DNA from: Nitrosomonas oligotropha | GTDB lineage: Bacteria; Pseudomonadota; Gammaproteobacteria; Burkholderiales; Nitrosomonadaceae | DNA: 50,373 nucleotides | Assembly: GCF_009833085.1 (NCBI RefSeq) | Contig: NZ_QRBZ01000001.1 | Span: forward strand, 1 to 50,373 | Direction: 5' to 3' | Part shown: positions 28,987 to 38,065 of the stretch, in pieces | How positions within the stretch are numbered: the stretch's first letter is position 1 | Layout: the number at the start of each line of letters is the position of its first letter | Made by a program: the position numbers and the translations under genes | The notes under the pieces: generated by a model | What the model saw: only the letters and a program-made list of their open reading frames with translations | Database searches by the model: none | Told to the model about the DNA's origin: nothing

Positions 28987-29192
28987 AATTGTTTTTCTCC
29001 ATGTCCCACTTGCAACGCTTGCCGGGGAGTAGCATATAACGAGCGCAGGCAGGCAACAAGATCATCTTCGATAAACACCCAACACTTGCCCACCTTGGCA
29101 CCGGGAATAATCCCCGCTTTGGCGCGACGGCGCACTTCTTCGGGGTGCATTCTGAGAAATTGAGCAGCTTCATCTAAGTTGAGGGTTTTCAT
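28863..29192 (-). CDS. xis: Excisionase-type helix-turn-helix protein
   Basis: A 109-residue protein. Its first 55 residues are an excisionase-family winged helix (LNLDEAAQFLRMHPEEVRRR, then IPGAKVGKCWVFIEDDL). The C-terminal tail (HSLNAVRRGGLVSPHQAASE) overlaps the integrase 2 start by 124 bases in another frame. It overlaps the Rep-like gene by 4 bases (ATGA). It probably directs integrase 2 toward excision. The long overlap appears intentional, since both protein ends look like those of their families. Confidence 0.8.
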   Translation of the reverse strand: MKTLNLDEAAQFLRMHPEEVRRRAKAGIIPGAKVGKCWVFIEDDLVACLRSLYATPRQALQVGHGEKQLCHSLNAVRRGGLVSPHQAASELDALLQLKTKPKHRNSTTN

Positions 29193-30571
29193 TCGCCCTC
29201 CGAAGCTTTACGATAATCTTTAGCCGCCTTTTCAATTTCCAGGCGTTTTTGATCAGCCTCATTGAGGTTTGAGATCGTGTTGTATTCCTTGCCGCGCAAA
29301 CGCACTTTCTCAAGAAGACAAGCTTCACCTGAAAGACCGTCAAATTCTCCACGGTCACAAAGATATTGATGTAGCGCCAACAAGAAACGATCCAAGCCTT
29401 CATCAAAGTCTGTGATGCCATACTTAGCCATGAAAGAAGCCAATGAACTGACACCTAATGACAGTATCCGTTTATCTTCAGGCAATCTCGTTGCTTTGAA
29501 TGATCGGGAAAGCGTATTGAAGTCGGTTTCCCAGTCTATGGAAGAGATATATCCCCACAATGGATGAATCGGCCAGCGTGAACGCGTTTGATCATCGGGA
29601 TTGGGCAATGTTAAGCGCAACCATTCCGTTGAAGCATAGCTCCATAAGCCGTTTAAATTAGCCAACACGCTATCAAGGCTTATCAAGCCGTGTTCTGCCA
29701 ATACATCGCGCATCAACTGAAATTCAACACGCCAAACCGGTTCATCCTCTTGCCAACCGGTCTCTTTCCATAAAGGAACAAGATCGGTTCTGCCGCTGGT
29801 ATGAATCTCTAATAGTTTGTTATACAGCCGGCAAGAAATCTTGCCACCCAAACCAATCGACCAGCCAGTGAATTTCTCATTGACTGCATGGGCATCTATC
29901 TTTTTGCCGCGCGTAATCCATGCTTCACGACCCCAGGATTCCATGTTTTCATGGGAGACGAAATCAGCACAGAGATCGATACGGCTGACATGGGTAGAAC
30001 TATCTAAGGTACCCAGTTCCCTGAGAATTTCGCGTAAATGCTTTTCTGCTTCAACAGGCAGAATGCTGCATAGATACCGAGAGGATAGTTTCACATACGC
30101 CATCGGTGTTTTCTTGCTGGTTCTGGATAAGCTAATGCGGAATGCACCATCTTCCATAACATACGGAAATATGGATGAACCTTTATCCTTGACTTCAAAG
30201 ATATGACCGGCAATGGCATATTGTGCTTGTGCTTGCTGATCTGCTTCTGGATGCTGTGCCAGTTGTTTAAGCTTGGTTAAACGCTCTTTTACTTCTGGAA
30301 ATAATTCACCTTGATAGGATAAATACAGACTATCAACCCCAAACCTTAGAAGCTTGAAGTATTCACTATTGCAGTTATAGGGTACTGTGTTACTAGGCAG
30401 CGTACCCTGTAAGGATAATTCAGACTGATGCAGCGCATCCGTCAAATCTCTTTCCACCTCGCCCTCGCATCTATCCTCCTCGCTAAAGCTCGTCGTCTTC
30501 TGCGTTGGCTCGGCGGCTTCGATTTTATTAGATGCTACAGATTCAGGTGAAACGTTTATTTCTTTCTTCAT
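29189..30571 (-). CDS. Replication initiation (Rep_trans/RstA-like) protein
   Basis: A 460-residue protein from the ATG at 30571, which has GAGG 6 bases upstream. After a variable acidic N-terminus, the block LLRFGVDSLYLSYQGELFP leads into a domain with SRIDLCADF and CRLYNKLLEI. This arrangement (R-x-D-x-x-x-D, then a Tyr in YNK) fits rolling-circle replication initiation factors of filamentous-phage or plasmid type. It sits before the excisionase and integrase in one operon, suggesting that the excised circle replicates. The assignment rests on motifs only. Confidence 0.65.
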   Translation of the reverse strand: MKKEINVSPESVASNKIEAAEPTQKTTSFSEEDRCEGEVERDLTDALHQSELSLQGTLPSNTVPYNCNSEYFKLLRFGVDSLYLSYQGELFPEVKERLTKLKQLAQHPEADQQAQAQYAIAGHIFEVKDKGSSIFPYVMEDGAFRISLSRTSKKTPMAYVKLSSRYLCSILPVEAEKHLREILRELGTLDSSTHVSRIDLCADFVSHENMESWGREAWITRGKKIDAHAVNEKFTGWSIGLGGKISCRLYNKLLEIHTSGRTDLVPLWKETGWQEDEPVWRVEFQLMRDVLAEHGLISLDSVLANLNGLWSYASTEWLRLTLPNPDDQTRSRWPIHPLWGYISSIDWETDFNTLSRSFKATRLPEDKRILSLGVSSLASFMAKYGITDFDEGLDRFLLALHQYLCDRGEFDGLSGEACLLEKVRLRGKEYNTISNLNEADQKRLEIEKAAKDYRKASEGE

Positions 30572-30687
30572 GATAAACCTCGTATCCACGGCGATCATGC
30601 AAAAAATGCTACATCGCAACGGATACGAACTTTATGCACCAAGACAAAGAATCTGAATGCACTAAAAAATAATTTTCAGTGCATTGA

Positions 30688-31611
30688 CTAAAAGCCAATT
30701 TTCTGATTCTTTCGGTATTCAATACGCATCTTGTTTAAATTACACTCATCTTCTATTCGATTCTGGTAACGATCCAGTTTGGCATCGTCGCAAATATCAA
30801 GAATCTCAGATGCGGTAAAATCTTCTAGCCGTTTGAATCCATCTAGTATTGCAAAAAGCATATACAGCGCAGGAAATCTAATTCTTCCTCGAATGGGAGG
30901 TCGTTTTATATAAGATGTAACGCCATCCAGGAAATTAGGATCTTCCCCAGTTTGCAGACGTGCATAGGTATCGCGAAAATATGGATGGCCTGTCAAGATA
31001 TTGCGATCTATCTGTATGGCTTTGCAGAAAGCTTTTTTATCACCCTGCATGGCGAGCGGTACAAGCGTGGTTAACTTCTGACCATGCACCATTAACGCAA
31101 TGTGGTTATAGAAATATGCGTAGATGAATGCAAACAATAATTGAACAGTAATAAACGCTGATTGTTTCTCATCCTCAGGCAATGCTTCAAATCTTAGACT
31201 CGCAGCTTCACGCTCTTCCTCAGTTGCATGAAAAATCTCCTCAAAAAAATGAGAGGATTCATCACTTAGGAAATCATTGAAACATAAATCCATAAACTCA
31301 ATCTTTTCATTTTCTGGCAATGCGACAAGATCATCATTAAACTGCCTAAATTCCTTAATAGCTTCGCCAGGGAAAAATGACTTTATTAAGCAAGACAAAA
31401 TTCTTGGCTCTTCTTCATAAGCTATAACATACAAATCGCCAAGCCCCGAGTTTTTCCTAGCTTGTTCAAATTCTTCAGGCATCTTGATCCATCCATCACG
31501 CTTAGCACGATACAATGACAACACCTCCCCGCATTCAGACGCTAACTTCACAGCTAATAGCCGAGCGATTGACTTTTCAATGCGTGATTGCATGTAAATT
31601 CCAGAATCCAT
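30688..31611 (-). CDS. Hypothetical protein upstream of rep
   Basis: A 307-residue protein that I do not recognise. It is acidic, mainly helical, and has one hydrophobic stretch (about 152-170, TVQLLFAFIYAYFYNHIAL) that may be a membrane segment or a buried helix. The C-terminus is basic (RIEYRKNQK). It heads the reverse-strand operon hyp-rep-xis-int, divergent from the restriction-modification gene, and probably belongs to the core of element 2 rather than its cargo. Confidence 0.6.
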   Translation of the reverse strand: MDSGIYMQSRIEKSIARLLAVKLASECGEVLSLYRAKRDGWIKMPEEFEQARKNSGLGDLYVIAYEEEPRILSCLIKSFFPGEAIKEFRQFNDDLVALPENEKIEFMDLCFNDFLSDESSHFFEEIFHATEEEREAASLRFEALPEDEKQSAFITVQLLFAFIYAYFYNHIALMVHGQKLTTLVPLAMQGDKKAFCKAIQIDRNILTGHPYFRDTYARLQTGEDPNFLDGVTSYIKRPPIRGRIRFPALYMLFAILDGFKRLEDFTASEILDICDDAKLDRYQNRIEDECNLNKMRIEYRKNQKIGF

Positions 31612-31719
31612 TTGATTAAATTAAAGTTTTAGGTTTGAAGGATAAATAAACAAATGGATCTGGCTTTATCAAATCATTTCACTTTCTAACGGATTATCTC
31701 TATGCTTTATTGAGAATAG

Positions 31720-31742
31720 GCACAACAGCTTTGCTCTTGTGC
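31720..31742. promoter_or_regulatory. Inverted repeat in the divergent promoter region
   Basis: GCACAA and TTGTGC flank an 11-base spacer in the 219-base gap between the reverse-strand operon and the restriction-modification gene. It could be an operator controlling either side. Confidence 0.3.
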
Positions 31743-31830
31743 ATGGTATGAGGACAGACTGGCTATGCCAGACTGTAGTAATGGGCGTGAAGTTTGCTGC
31801 AAATATGGACTGTAAAGCAAAAAAGGGAAA

Positions 31831-34800
31831 ATGAATTTAAATCAGTATATAGAAGCCATTCACAAACGTTTCCAATCAGGCATAGCTAAAGAACATGCTT
31901 ATCGAGGAAATCTTGAATCACTTATTCGTGAATTAGTGCCAGGCGTTGAAGTCACCAATGAACCGGCTAATGTAACTGACTGTGGCAACCCAGATTATGT
32001 AATCACAAAAGGGAAAATACCGATTGGTTTCATTGAAGCTAAAGACATCGGCAAAGATTTAAATGATAAGCAGTATAAGCCTCAATTTGACCGCTATCGT
32101 AAGGCGCTAGACAACCTCATCATTACCGATTACCTTTGGTTCCAGTTCTATCAGAACGGCGAAATAGTTGCGGAAATCCGCATTGGTGATATCAAAAACA
32201 ACAAGATTGAACCGCTGACAGAAGGCTTTTTCGAATTTACTGCCCGGATACAAAATTTCTGCACATTTATCGGGCAAACAATCAAATCCCCGAAAAAGCT
32301 TGCTGAAATGATGGCAGCCAAGGCAAAACTATTGCAGATGATTCTTGAGAAAGCGATTGAGTCAGATGAGCAATCACAAGAAAATACTAGTCTACAAGAT
32401 CAATACAACTCATTCAAAAGCATACTGATTCACGATCTAAATCCGAAAGACTTTGCCGATATCTACGCGCAAACATTGGCTTATGGCATGTTTGCCGCTC
32501 GCTTACATGATCAAGACCTAGACACTTTCAGCAGGCAAGAAGCCGCTGAGTTGATTCCGAAAACAAATCCTTTTCTGCGCAAACTATTCCAATATATCGC
32601 AGGTTATGACATTGACGAACGCATCATAACTACGGTGGATAATTTGGCTGATGTATTTCGTGCAACGGATATTAAATTGTTGCTTAAAAACTTTGGCAAA
32701 GCCACACAAACGCAAGACCCGATTATTCATTTTTATGAAACATTCCTTGCTGAATATGACCCAAAGCTACGCAAAACACGCGGCGTTTGGTACACACCGG
32801 AACCAGTAGTCAGTTTCATCGTGCGCAGTGTCGATGAAATCCTGAGAACCGAATTTGGCTTGAAAGATGGATTAGCTGATACTTCTAAAACCACTATTGA
32901 AGTTGAAGTGCAAGGTGCAGCTGTAAGTAAGGGTATAAACAAAGGAAAGGCTATCAGACAACGAAAAGAGGTTCACAAAGTGCAAGTGCTTGATCCAGCA
33001 ACCGGCACCGGAACCTTTTTAGCAGAAGTAATAAAGCATATCTACAACACCAAATTTGCAGCGGTGCAAGGCGCATGGAGTGGATATGTTGAAGAACATT
33101 TAATACCGCGCTTAAATGGTTTTGAAATATTAATGGCATCTTATGCAATGGCACATTTGAAGCTGGATATGCTGTTGTCAGAAACGGGTTATCAAGCAAA
33201 AAAAGATCAACGCTTCAATATTTTTCTTACTAACTCACTGGAAGAACATCACCCAGACACCGGCACACTTTTTTCTTCATGGCTTAGCACAGAAGCTAAT
33301 GAGGCCAATTTTGTCAAACGTGATACTCCGGTGATGGTAATAATTGGAAATCCGCCTTATAGCGGTGAAAGCTCGAATAAAGGCGATTGGATTATGAAGT
33401 TAATGGAAGACTACAAAAAAGAACCCGGCGGAATTGAGAAGCTAAATGAACGTAACCCTAAATGGATTAATGATGATTATGTGAAATTTATTCGCTATGG
33501 CCAGCACTTCATTGAGAAGAACGGCGAAGGTATTTTAGCTTTCATCAATCCACATGGTTTTCTGGATAATCCCACATTTCGCGGGATGCGTTGGAATCTT
33601 CTCAAGACTTACGACAAAATTTATACGATTGATTTACATGGTAACAGCAAGAAAAAAGAAACCGCCCCCGATGGTTCTGCGGATATGAATGTTTTCGATA
33701 TTCAGCAAGGAGTATCGATTAACTTCCTTGTAAAAACAGGTAAAAAGAAACCAGATCAATTAGCAAAAGTGCATCGCTCTGATTTGTATGGTGCACGAGT
33801 CAATAAATATGAGTACTTGTTCAACAATACATTACAAAGCACTGAATTTGAAATTTTGCCCAATACTCCACCTATGTATTTTATGGCGAAAAAGAATTTT
33901 GAAGCAAAAGAAAAATACAATGCTGGATTTGGCCTTCAAGATTTGTTTCCTGTAAGTGTGATGGGTTTTCAGACTCATCGAGACCATTTCGCTATTGCAT
34001 TTACGCGCAGTGAAATTGAAAAGCGCTTTCTGGATATGTGTAATATAGATATCGACGATGAATCCCTCCGTCAAAAATACAACCTTAAAGATAATAGGGA
34101 TTGGCAATTAACTAAAGCACGTAAACAAGCCAGACACACTGAATTAGATGAAATTCTCCATTATTGTTCTTACAGACCGTTTGATATTAGGCAAAGCTAC
34201 TTCAGCTGCGAAGCAATGGACTATCCTCGTCGAGAATTAATGGATCATGTAGCTGGAAAAGAAAATCTATGTCTGAATATTTGCCGTCAGACCAAAGCAT
34301 CTGTATGGAAGCATATCTTAGTGTCAAATCAACCAACGCCTGCTGTATTTGTAGAAATCAAGGATGGTTCCACAGTCATGCCTTTGTATCTATATTCACC
34401 CAGAGACAATCAGCAGAGTTTGGATGAGAGCACACGTAAGCCCAATTTAAATCAAGAAATAATAAAAGAAATCATAGCAAAACTAGGTCTAAGCTTTGTT
34501 AATGAAAAAGGAAAAAATACAAATACCTTTGCACCTATCGATTTGCTAGATTATATTTATGCCGTATTGCATTCACCCACACACCGCGAGACCTATAAAG
34601 AATTTTTAAAAATTGATTTTCCACGCATACCTTACCCAAAAGATAAGGATACATTCTGGCATCTGGTTCAGCTTGGTGGCCAATTGCGCCAGATACACTT
34701 ACTTGAATCGCCTGTGGTTGATGAATATATCACCAGCTATCCAAAGGATGGCAACAACATCGTCACCAGAAGGATCACTCAGAAGGATTGGGAATTTTAC

Positions 34801-35037
34801 GATACCGGTAAACAATTTGGCCGTGTCTGGATCAATGATAATCAATATTTTGACCAGATACCATTAATAGCATGGGGATTTTATATTGGTGGCTATCAAC
34901 CTGCGCAAAAATGGCTTAAAGATCGCGCTGGACGAAAGTTAAGCTATGAAGATATTTTACATTACCAAAAAATTATCAAAGCCCTGACTGAGACGGACTA
35001 CTTAATGAGAGCGATTGATAGCATCAGCATCGAATAA
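31831..35037 (+). CDS. Single-polypeptide restriction-modification enzyme (Type ISP-like without helicase; Type IIG)
   Basis: A 1068-residue fusion. The N-terminal nuclease domain has a PD-(D/E)xK pattern (PDYVI with Asp55, then FIEAK with Glu69 and Lys71). A helical linker follows, then an N6-adenine methyltransferase with RGVWYTPEPVVSF, motif I DPATGTGTF (from Asp388) and motif IV NPPY (507-510). The C-terminal part is like the Type ISP target-recognition domain. Classical Type ISP enzymes (about 1500-1600 residues) have a helicase between nuclease and methylase; none is seen here. It would methylate host DNA and cut unmodified invading DNA. GGGAAAA precedes the ATG. Confidence 0.85.
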   Translation: MNLNQYIEAIHKRFQSGIAKEHAYRGNLESLIRELVPGVEVTNEPANVTDCGNPDYVITKGKIPIGFIEAKDIGKDLNDKQYKPQFDRYRKALDNLIITDYLWFQFYQNGEIVAEIRIGDIKNNKIEPLTEGFFEFTARIQNFCTFIGQTIKSPKKLAEMMAAKAKLLQMILEKAIESDEQSQENTSLQDQYNSFKSILIHDLNPKDFADIYAQTLAYGMFAARLHDQDLDTFSRQEAAELIPKTNPFLRKLFQYIAGYDIDERIITTVDNLADVFRATDIKLLLKNFGKATQTQDPIIHFYETFLAEYDPKLRKTRGVWYTPEPVVSFIVRSVDEILRTEFGLKDGLADTSKTTIEVEVQGAAVSKGINKGKAIRQRKEVHKVQVLDPATGTGTFLAEVIKHIYNTKFAAVQGAWSGYVEEHLIPRLNGFEILMASYAMAHLKLDMLLSETGYQAKKDQRFNIFLTNSLEEHHPDTGTLFSSWLSTEANEANFVKRDTPVMVIIGNPPYSGESSNKGDWIMKLMEDYKKEPGGIEKLNERNPKWINDDYVKFIRYGQHFIEKNGEGILAFINPHGFLDNPTFRGMRWNLLKTYDKIYTIDLHGNSKKKETAPDGSADMNVFDIQQGVSINFLVKTGKKKPDQLAKVHRSDLYGARVNKYEYLFNNTLQSTEFEILPNTPPMYFMAKKNFEAKEKYNAGFGLQDLFPVSVMGFQTHRDHFAIAFTRSEIEKRFLDMCNIDIDDESLRQKYNLKDNRDWQLTKARKQARHTELDEILHYCSYRPFDIRQSYFSCEAMDYPRRELMDHVAGKENLCLNICRQTKASVWKHILVSNQPTPAVFVEIKDGSTVMPLYLYSPRDNQQSLDESTRKPNLNQEIIKEIIAKLGLSFVNEKGKNTNTFAPIDLLDYIYAVLHSPTHRETYKEFLKIDFPRIPYPKDKDTFWHLVQLGGQLRQIHLLESPVVDEYITSYPKDGNNIVTRRITQKDWEFYDTGKQFGRVWINDNQYFDQIPLIAWGFYIGGYQPAQKWLKDRAGRKLSYEDILHYQKIIKALTETDYLMRAIDSISIE

Positions 35038-35090
35038 ACAAATTGATCAAGATATTCATCTTAATCTGCTTATCCAAAAACCGAGGATCG

Positions 35091-35594
35091 TTACAAAACA
35101 TCATTATCATTGATTCCTTCTTTTTTTCTGCGTTCAGCAATTTCATGCTCAATCCTTTCTTTCTGTAATTCCATAAGAGCGGCAGGCAACATAAAAGATA
35201 ATATACTGCTAGCAGATGCAAGGAAGATGTAAATATATTCAATAGCCACTTGAAATATTATGTACTCTTTTTTTGCGACTATGGAAACAAAAATAAGAAA
35301 AAGAGTTAATAGATAAAGCATAAATAACCATTTGTAACGTATTAGTCGATTATAGGTAATATCACTGCTCAACCTTGCTACTTGCCAATCGCCAGAAGGT
35401 AATGATTTTGGATCACCTACCAAAGTTATCACCGCAATTAAAAAACCCGCTAAAACAGAAAAAACTGTGACTATTACATTTATTGCATCTTGATTACCAT
35501 GAATCATTGGTTGACCAATATAGGAAAAGAGACCACTCCATAGAGCAATACAAATCGCGAGTTTTATCTTCTCCGGATCACGTTTCTGCTTCAC
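35091..35594 (-). CDS. Four-helix membrane protein of an uncharacterised two-gene module
   Basis: A 167-residue protein with four predicted transmembrane helices: about 10-28 (LAICIALWSGLFSYIG), 36-58 (INVIVTVFSVLAGFLIAVIT), 88-108 (YKWLFMLYLLTLFLIFVSIV) and 112-142 (IIFQVAIEYIYIFLASASSI), and a charged cytoplasmic tail rich in Glu, Arg and Lys. Its start overlaps the stop of the preceding gene by 4 bases (ATGA), so the two are translationally coupled. Soluble + membrane pairs of this kind are common in anti-phage systems, but I cannot assign this one to a named system. Confidence 0.7.
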   Translation of the reverse strand: MKQKRDPEKIKLAICIALWSGLFSYIGQPMIHGNQDAINVIVTVFSVLAGFLIAVITLVGDPKSLPSGDWQVARLSSDITYNRLIRYKWLFMLYLLTLFLIFVSIVAKKEYIIFQVAIEYIYIFLASASSILSFMLPAALMELQKERIEHEIAERRKKEGINDNDVL

Positions 35595-36571
35595 TGTTTC
35601 AAAACACCTTCATCATTAAGCCTATTAAAATATTCCTTCAACTGAGTCCAGGCAGAATTCAAGCTTAAAGATTTCCCAAGTGTGCTAACCCTGAATGAAT
35701 CTGAAACACGAATCTCATCAGACGTAATTTTATTATTCGCACCTGTCACAATAACAAAACCGTCATCTCCATCTGTTTCAAACTCGTTAATGATGAACTC
35801 TGCAGTTCTCCTGAGTCTTTTCTTTCCAGCATCTCCAAAACCGATTTCTCTGGAATGGCGTTTAGCCTCGTTTCCATCAACTCTGAGTACTACACTCACG
35901 CTTAAATTTTCCTTTTCCCTGATGTCTTTCAGTTCTGGATCTTTACAAAAAAGTGCGCTTAGTTCATGCGCTATAGCACCTTGAATACCTGATACTTTCG
36001 GTTTGTCCTTATTTAGGTGAATCAAGCTGGCTTCGTATAGAGATGCTTTTAGCTCGATTTCCTTTACACCTTCGTCTTTTATCATTTTCAATTTACTTAT
36101 TTTTGCGACCTTATCAAGCTCAAAGGTACTAGCGATATTTTTTTCATCAACAGTTTGTAAAATTAAATAAATATAAATCTCTACTAAATTTTCTCTTACG
36201 CCGGACGGGCAGAGAATTAAGTGATTTCCATTTATATAAACAAAGATATCCCCATTAAGATAATCTTTTCCAGAAGGCGCAATTTGTGCAGTGACACTAG
36301 AGTTTTTTGCTGTAGCATCTTTATCAATAATCGAAGTTGCTTCTCCTGGCACATAAGATGCAATTTGAAGATATAGTCCCGACTCGACTTTAACATTAGC
36401 ACCTTGTATCTCAGCACCAGAGCCAATTGCAAATGTTCGTTTTCCTACGGTGTCTAATTTTGCGTGTGCATCAACCAAAATTTCTTGAAGGGTTTTTTTA
36501 CTTTGACCCTCCCATTTGGCTCTACGATAGTAGAGTTTCTTAGTTTTAAATTCTGGTTGTTTTCTTGGCAT
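35591..36571 (-). CDS. Soluble partner protein of the two-gene module, family unknown
   Basis: A 326-residue protein with no signal peptide or membrane helix. The N-terminus is basic (PRKQPEFKTKKLYYRRAKW). The middle alternates beta strands (DYLNGDIFVYINGNHLILCP) and helices, and the later part has VSGIQGAIAHELSALFCKDP and EIGFGDAGKKRLRRTAEFI. I recognise no catalytic motif. It is the first gene of the module, convergent with the restriction-modification gene and next to the right end of element 2, a typical cargo position. A DNA- or nucleotide-sensing role is only a guess. Confidence 0.7.
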   Translation of the reverse strand: MPRKQPEFKTKKLYYRRAKWEGQSKKTLQEILVDAHAKLDTVGKRTFAIGSGAEIQGANVKVESGLYLQIASYVPGEATSIIDKDATAKNSSVTAQIAPSGKDYLNGDIFVYINGNHLILCPSGVRENLVEIYIYLILQTVDEKNIASTFELDKVAKISKLKMIKDEGVKEIELKASLYEASLIHLNKDKPKVSGIQGAIAHELSALFCKDPELKDIREKENLSVSVVLRVDGNEAKRHSREIGFGDAGKKRLRRTAEFIINEFETDGDDGFVIVTGANNKITSDEIRVSDSFRVSTLGKSLSLNSAWTQLKEYFNRLNDEGVLKQ

Positions 36572-36706
36572 TTAGACACTCCATATAATGAACGGTAGTT
36601 CAAGAGTATAGCCCACCGCATAGACATATTTCCGCAAAAATAAAGTGTGCCATTCTCAAACCTCAGATCAAATCTCCAATCATAATACCGAAAGGCTACA
36701 AAATTG

Positions 36707-36728
36707 ATTGTGTCAAATTTGTGCCAAA
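36707..36728 (+). promoter_or_regulatory. Putative integrase arm sites, right end of element 2
   Basis: ATTGTGTCAAA and TTTGTGCCAAA in tandem (period 11 bp), about 105 bases inside the right border, matching the left-end block (27981-28000). The rest of 36572-36831 contains no gene. Confidence 0.55.
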
Positions 36729-36831
36729 CTACACCATACATTCTATTGATTGAGGCTGTATAGCATTGGTTTTATGCGTGGCAAGCATTGTAAGCGATTG
36801 ATTTATAACTAACTAAAATTTTAGGCCACGT

Positions 36832-36887
36832 TTCGTAATCAGTAGGTCGGAGGTTCGACTCCTCTCAACAGCACCAATAAATCAATA
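36832..36887 (+). repeat. attR: third copy of the attachment core
   Basis: A 56-bp match to tRNA-Thr and the 11 bases after it (16985-17040). The bases before the copy differ, so no tRNA is made. The DNA from 36888 on should be the original chromosome downstream of the tRNA; 36888-37148 shows no gene. Confidence 0.92.
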
Positions 36888-37148
36888 AATTATAAAAAAT
36901 TCTATAAAAATGCCTGGTTCAGGCGAACAGTAAAGCAGGTATAAAAAGCAAATGAAAAATTTGCTTTAGAAAATCCACACCCGAAGCAAGTCATATTCGC
37001 AATCAGAAGATCTCAAGCTCAATTCTTGGTTCAGGTTCCATAAAATCAATAAGTTATATGGCAAGTAGTGAGTATGTAACCTGCTCAACAAATTTCTTCT
37101 GAATGAGCAACTCCTAAATAGCAATTCATATAAAAGTGAAGAGATACT

Positions 37149-37871
37149 ATGAAACTTAGATTTATCATGTCACTAGTTACGTTGTCCGTTTTACTTGGCT
37201 CTTCTGTACAATTAATTGCTGCACCCTCGCCCCCTACACTAACGCATTCCATCAGTGGATTCACAGTTACAGCTTCCTGGACAAGTGTGCCCGGTGCGAC
37301 GGAATATAAGTTGAGTTATGCCCCTATTCCATATACCGGGCCAGAATCTATTGCAAGCTTGAATGTTGGAGGGGTAACCAGTTTTACGGCGAATCTATGG
37401 GAAGGCGCAGCTTTCTATATTGCAGTTCAAGCAGGGGATGGAAATGAATTTAGTGAATACTCCAATATTGATAATTTTTCCCTTGCCTCATCATCAGAAA
37501 ATCTCTCTGGATATTGGCATATAACTGAAACTTTCGGACCCAACAATTGCGCTTATCCGGTCGGAGTGCAATATGATTACTACGTAACTTTTACTCAATC
37601 AGGCAATTCCATTACTGCGGACCGGTCTTCAGATTTGCTAAGCGGCAATTTAGTTGGAAATACAGCAACACTGACACGCAGTTATGAAGATAATGAAGGG
37701 GGTGAATATTATGCAGAAATAGATACAATGAAATTAACTATTCTGCCTGACAATTCGATTTCTGGTTCTTACTCAGTAATATCAGGAAATAAGCCTGGTG
37801 ATTATTCAGGATGTTCAACAAATAACTCGTTTATTGGAACTAAAACTGATTCAATACCAAAAGATGATTAA
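37149..37871 (+). CDS. Secreted fibronectin type III-like protein
   Basis: A 240-residue exported protein. A signal peptide ends near LIAA. Residues 27-112 look like one FN3 domain (PPTLTHSISGFTVTASWTSV, GATEYKLSYAP, FYIAVQAGDG). The C-terminal 120 residues form a second beta-rich domain (NLSGYWHITETFG ... GNLVGNTATLTRSYED) that resembles lipocalin-like repeats reporting on a measured quantity, function unknown. It is the first chromosomal gene after the mobile block and stands alone. Confidence 0.65.
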   Translation: MKLRFIMSLVTLSVLLGSSVQLIAAPSPPTLTHSISGFTVTASWTSVPGATEYKLSYAPIPYTGPESIASLNVGGVTSFTANLWEGAAFYIAVQAGDGNEFSEYSNIDNFSLASSSENLSGYWHITETFGPNNCAYPVGVQYDYYVTFTQSGNSITADRSSDLLSGNLVGNTATLTRSYEDNEGGEYYAEIDTMKLTILPDNSISGSYSVISGNKPGDYSGCSTNNSFIGTKTDSIPKDD

Positions 37872-38065
37872 GTTCTTGTGTTCCCAATACTAATAAAATA
37901 ACAATTTTCCACAAGTTATTAACAAAACTCCAAGGCAGCTGCGCTGCAACCGCGTTCTTGCGCTCGCAGCCGCTCCCGTCGAAATACATTCCAGCATGCT
38001 CTCTCTACCACACATTTTTCAATGTACCGCTCATACAACCGTGTCGGTAATTAAATAGTCCGGTT

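Larger units (their letters stand above)
27891..36887. mobile_element. Integrative element 2 in tRNA-Thr (about 9 kb)
   Basis: The element is bounded by the middle and right copies of the attachment core. It carries an integrase, excisionase, Rep-like protein and a hypothetical gene as one reverse-strand operon, then a Type ISP/IIG restriction-modification gene and a two-gene membrane module as cargo. Tandem ATTGTG-CAAA-type repeats near both ends (27981-28000, 36707-36728) support the borders. There are no conjugation or virion genes. Confidence 0.86.

Noticed and set aside
35091..36571. Assignment of the two-gene module to Kiwa (four-helix KwaA + DUF4868 KwaB)
   Set aside because: The sizes are similar but the gene order is reversed and I see no DUF4868 signature, so naming it would be unsupported.
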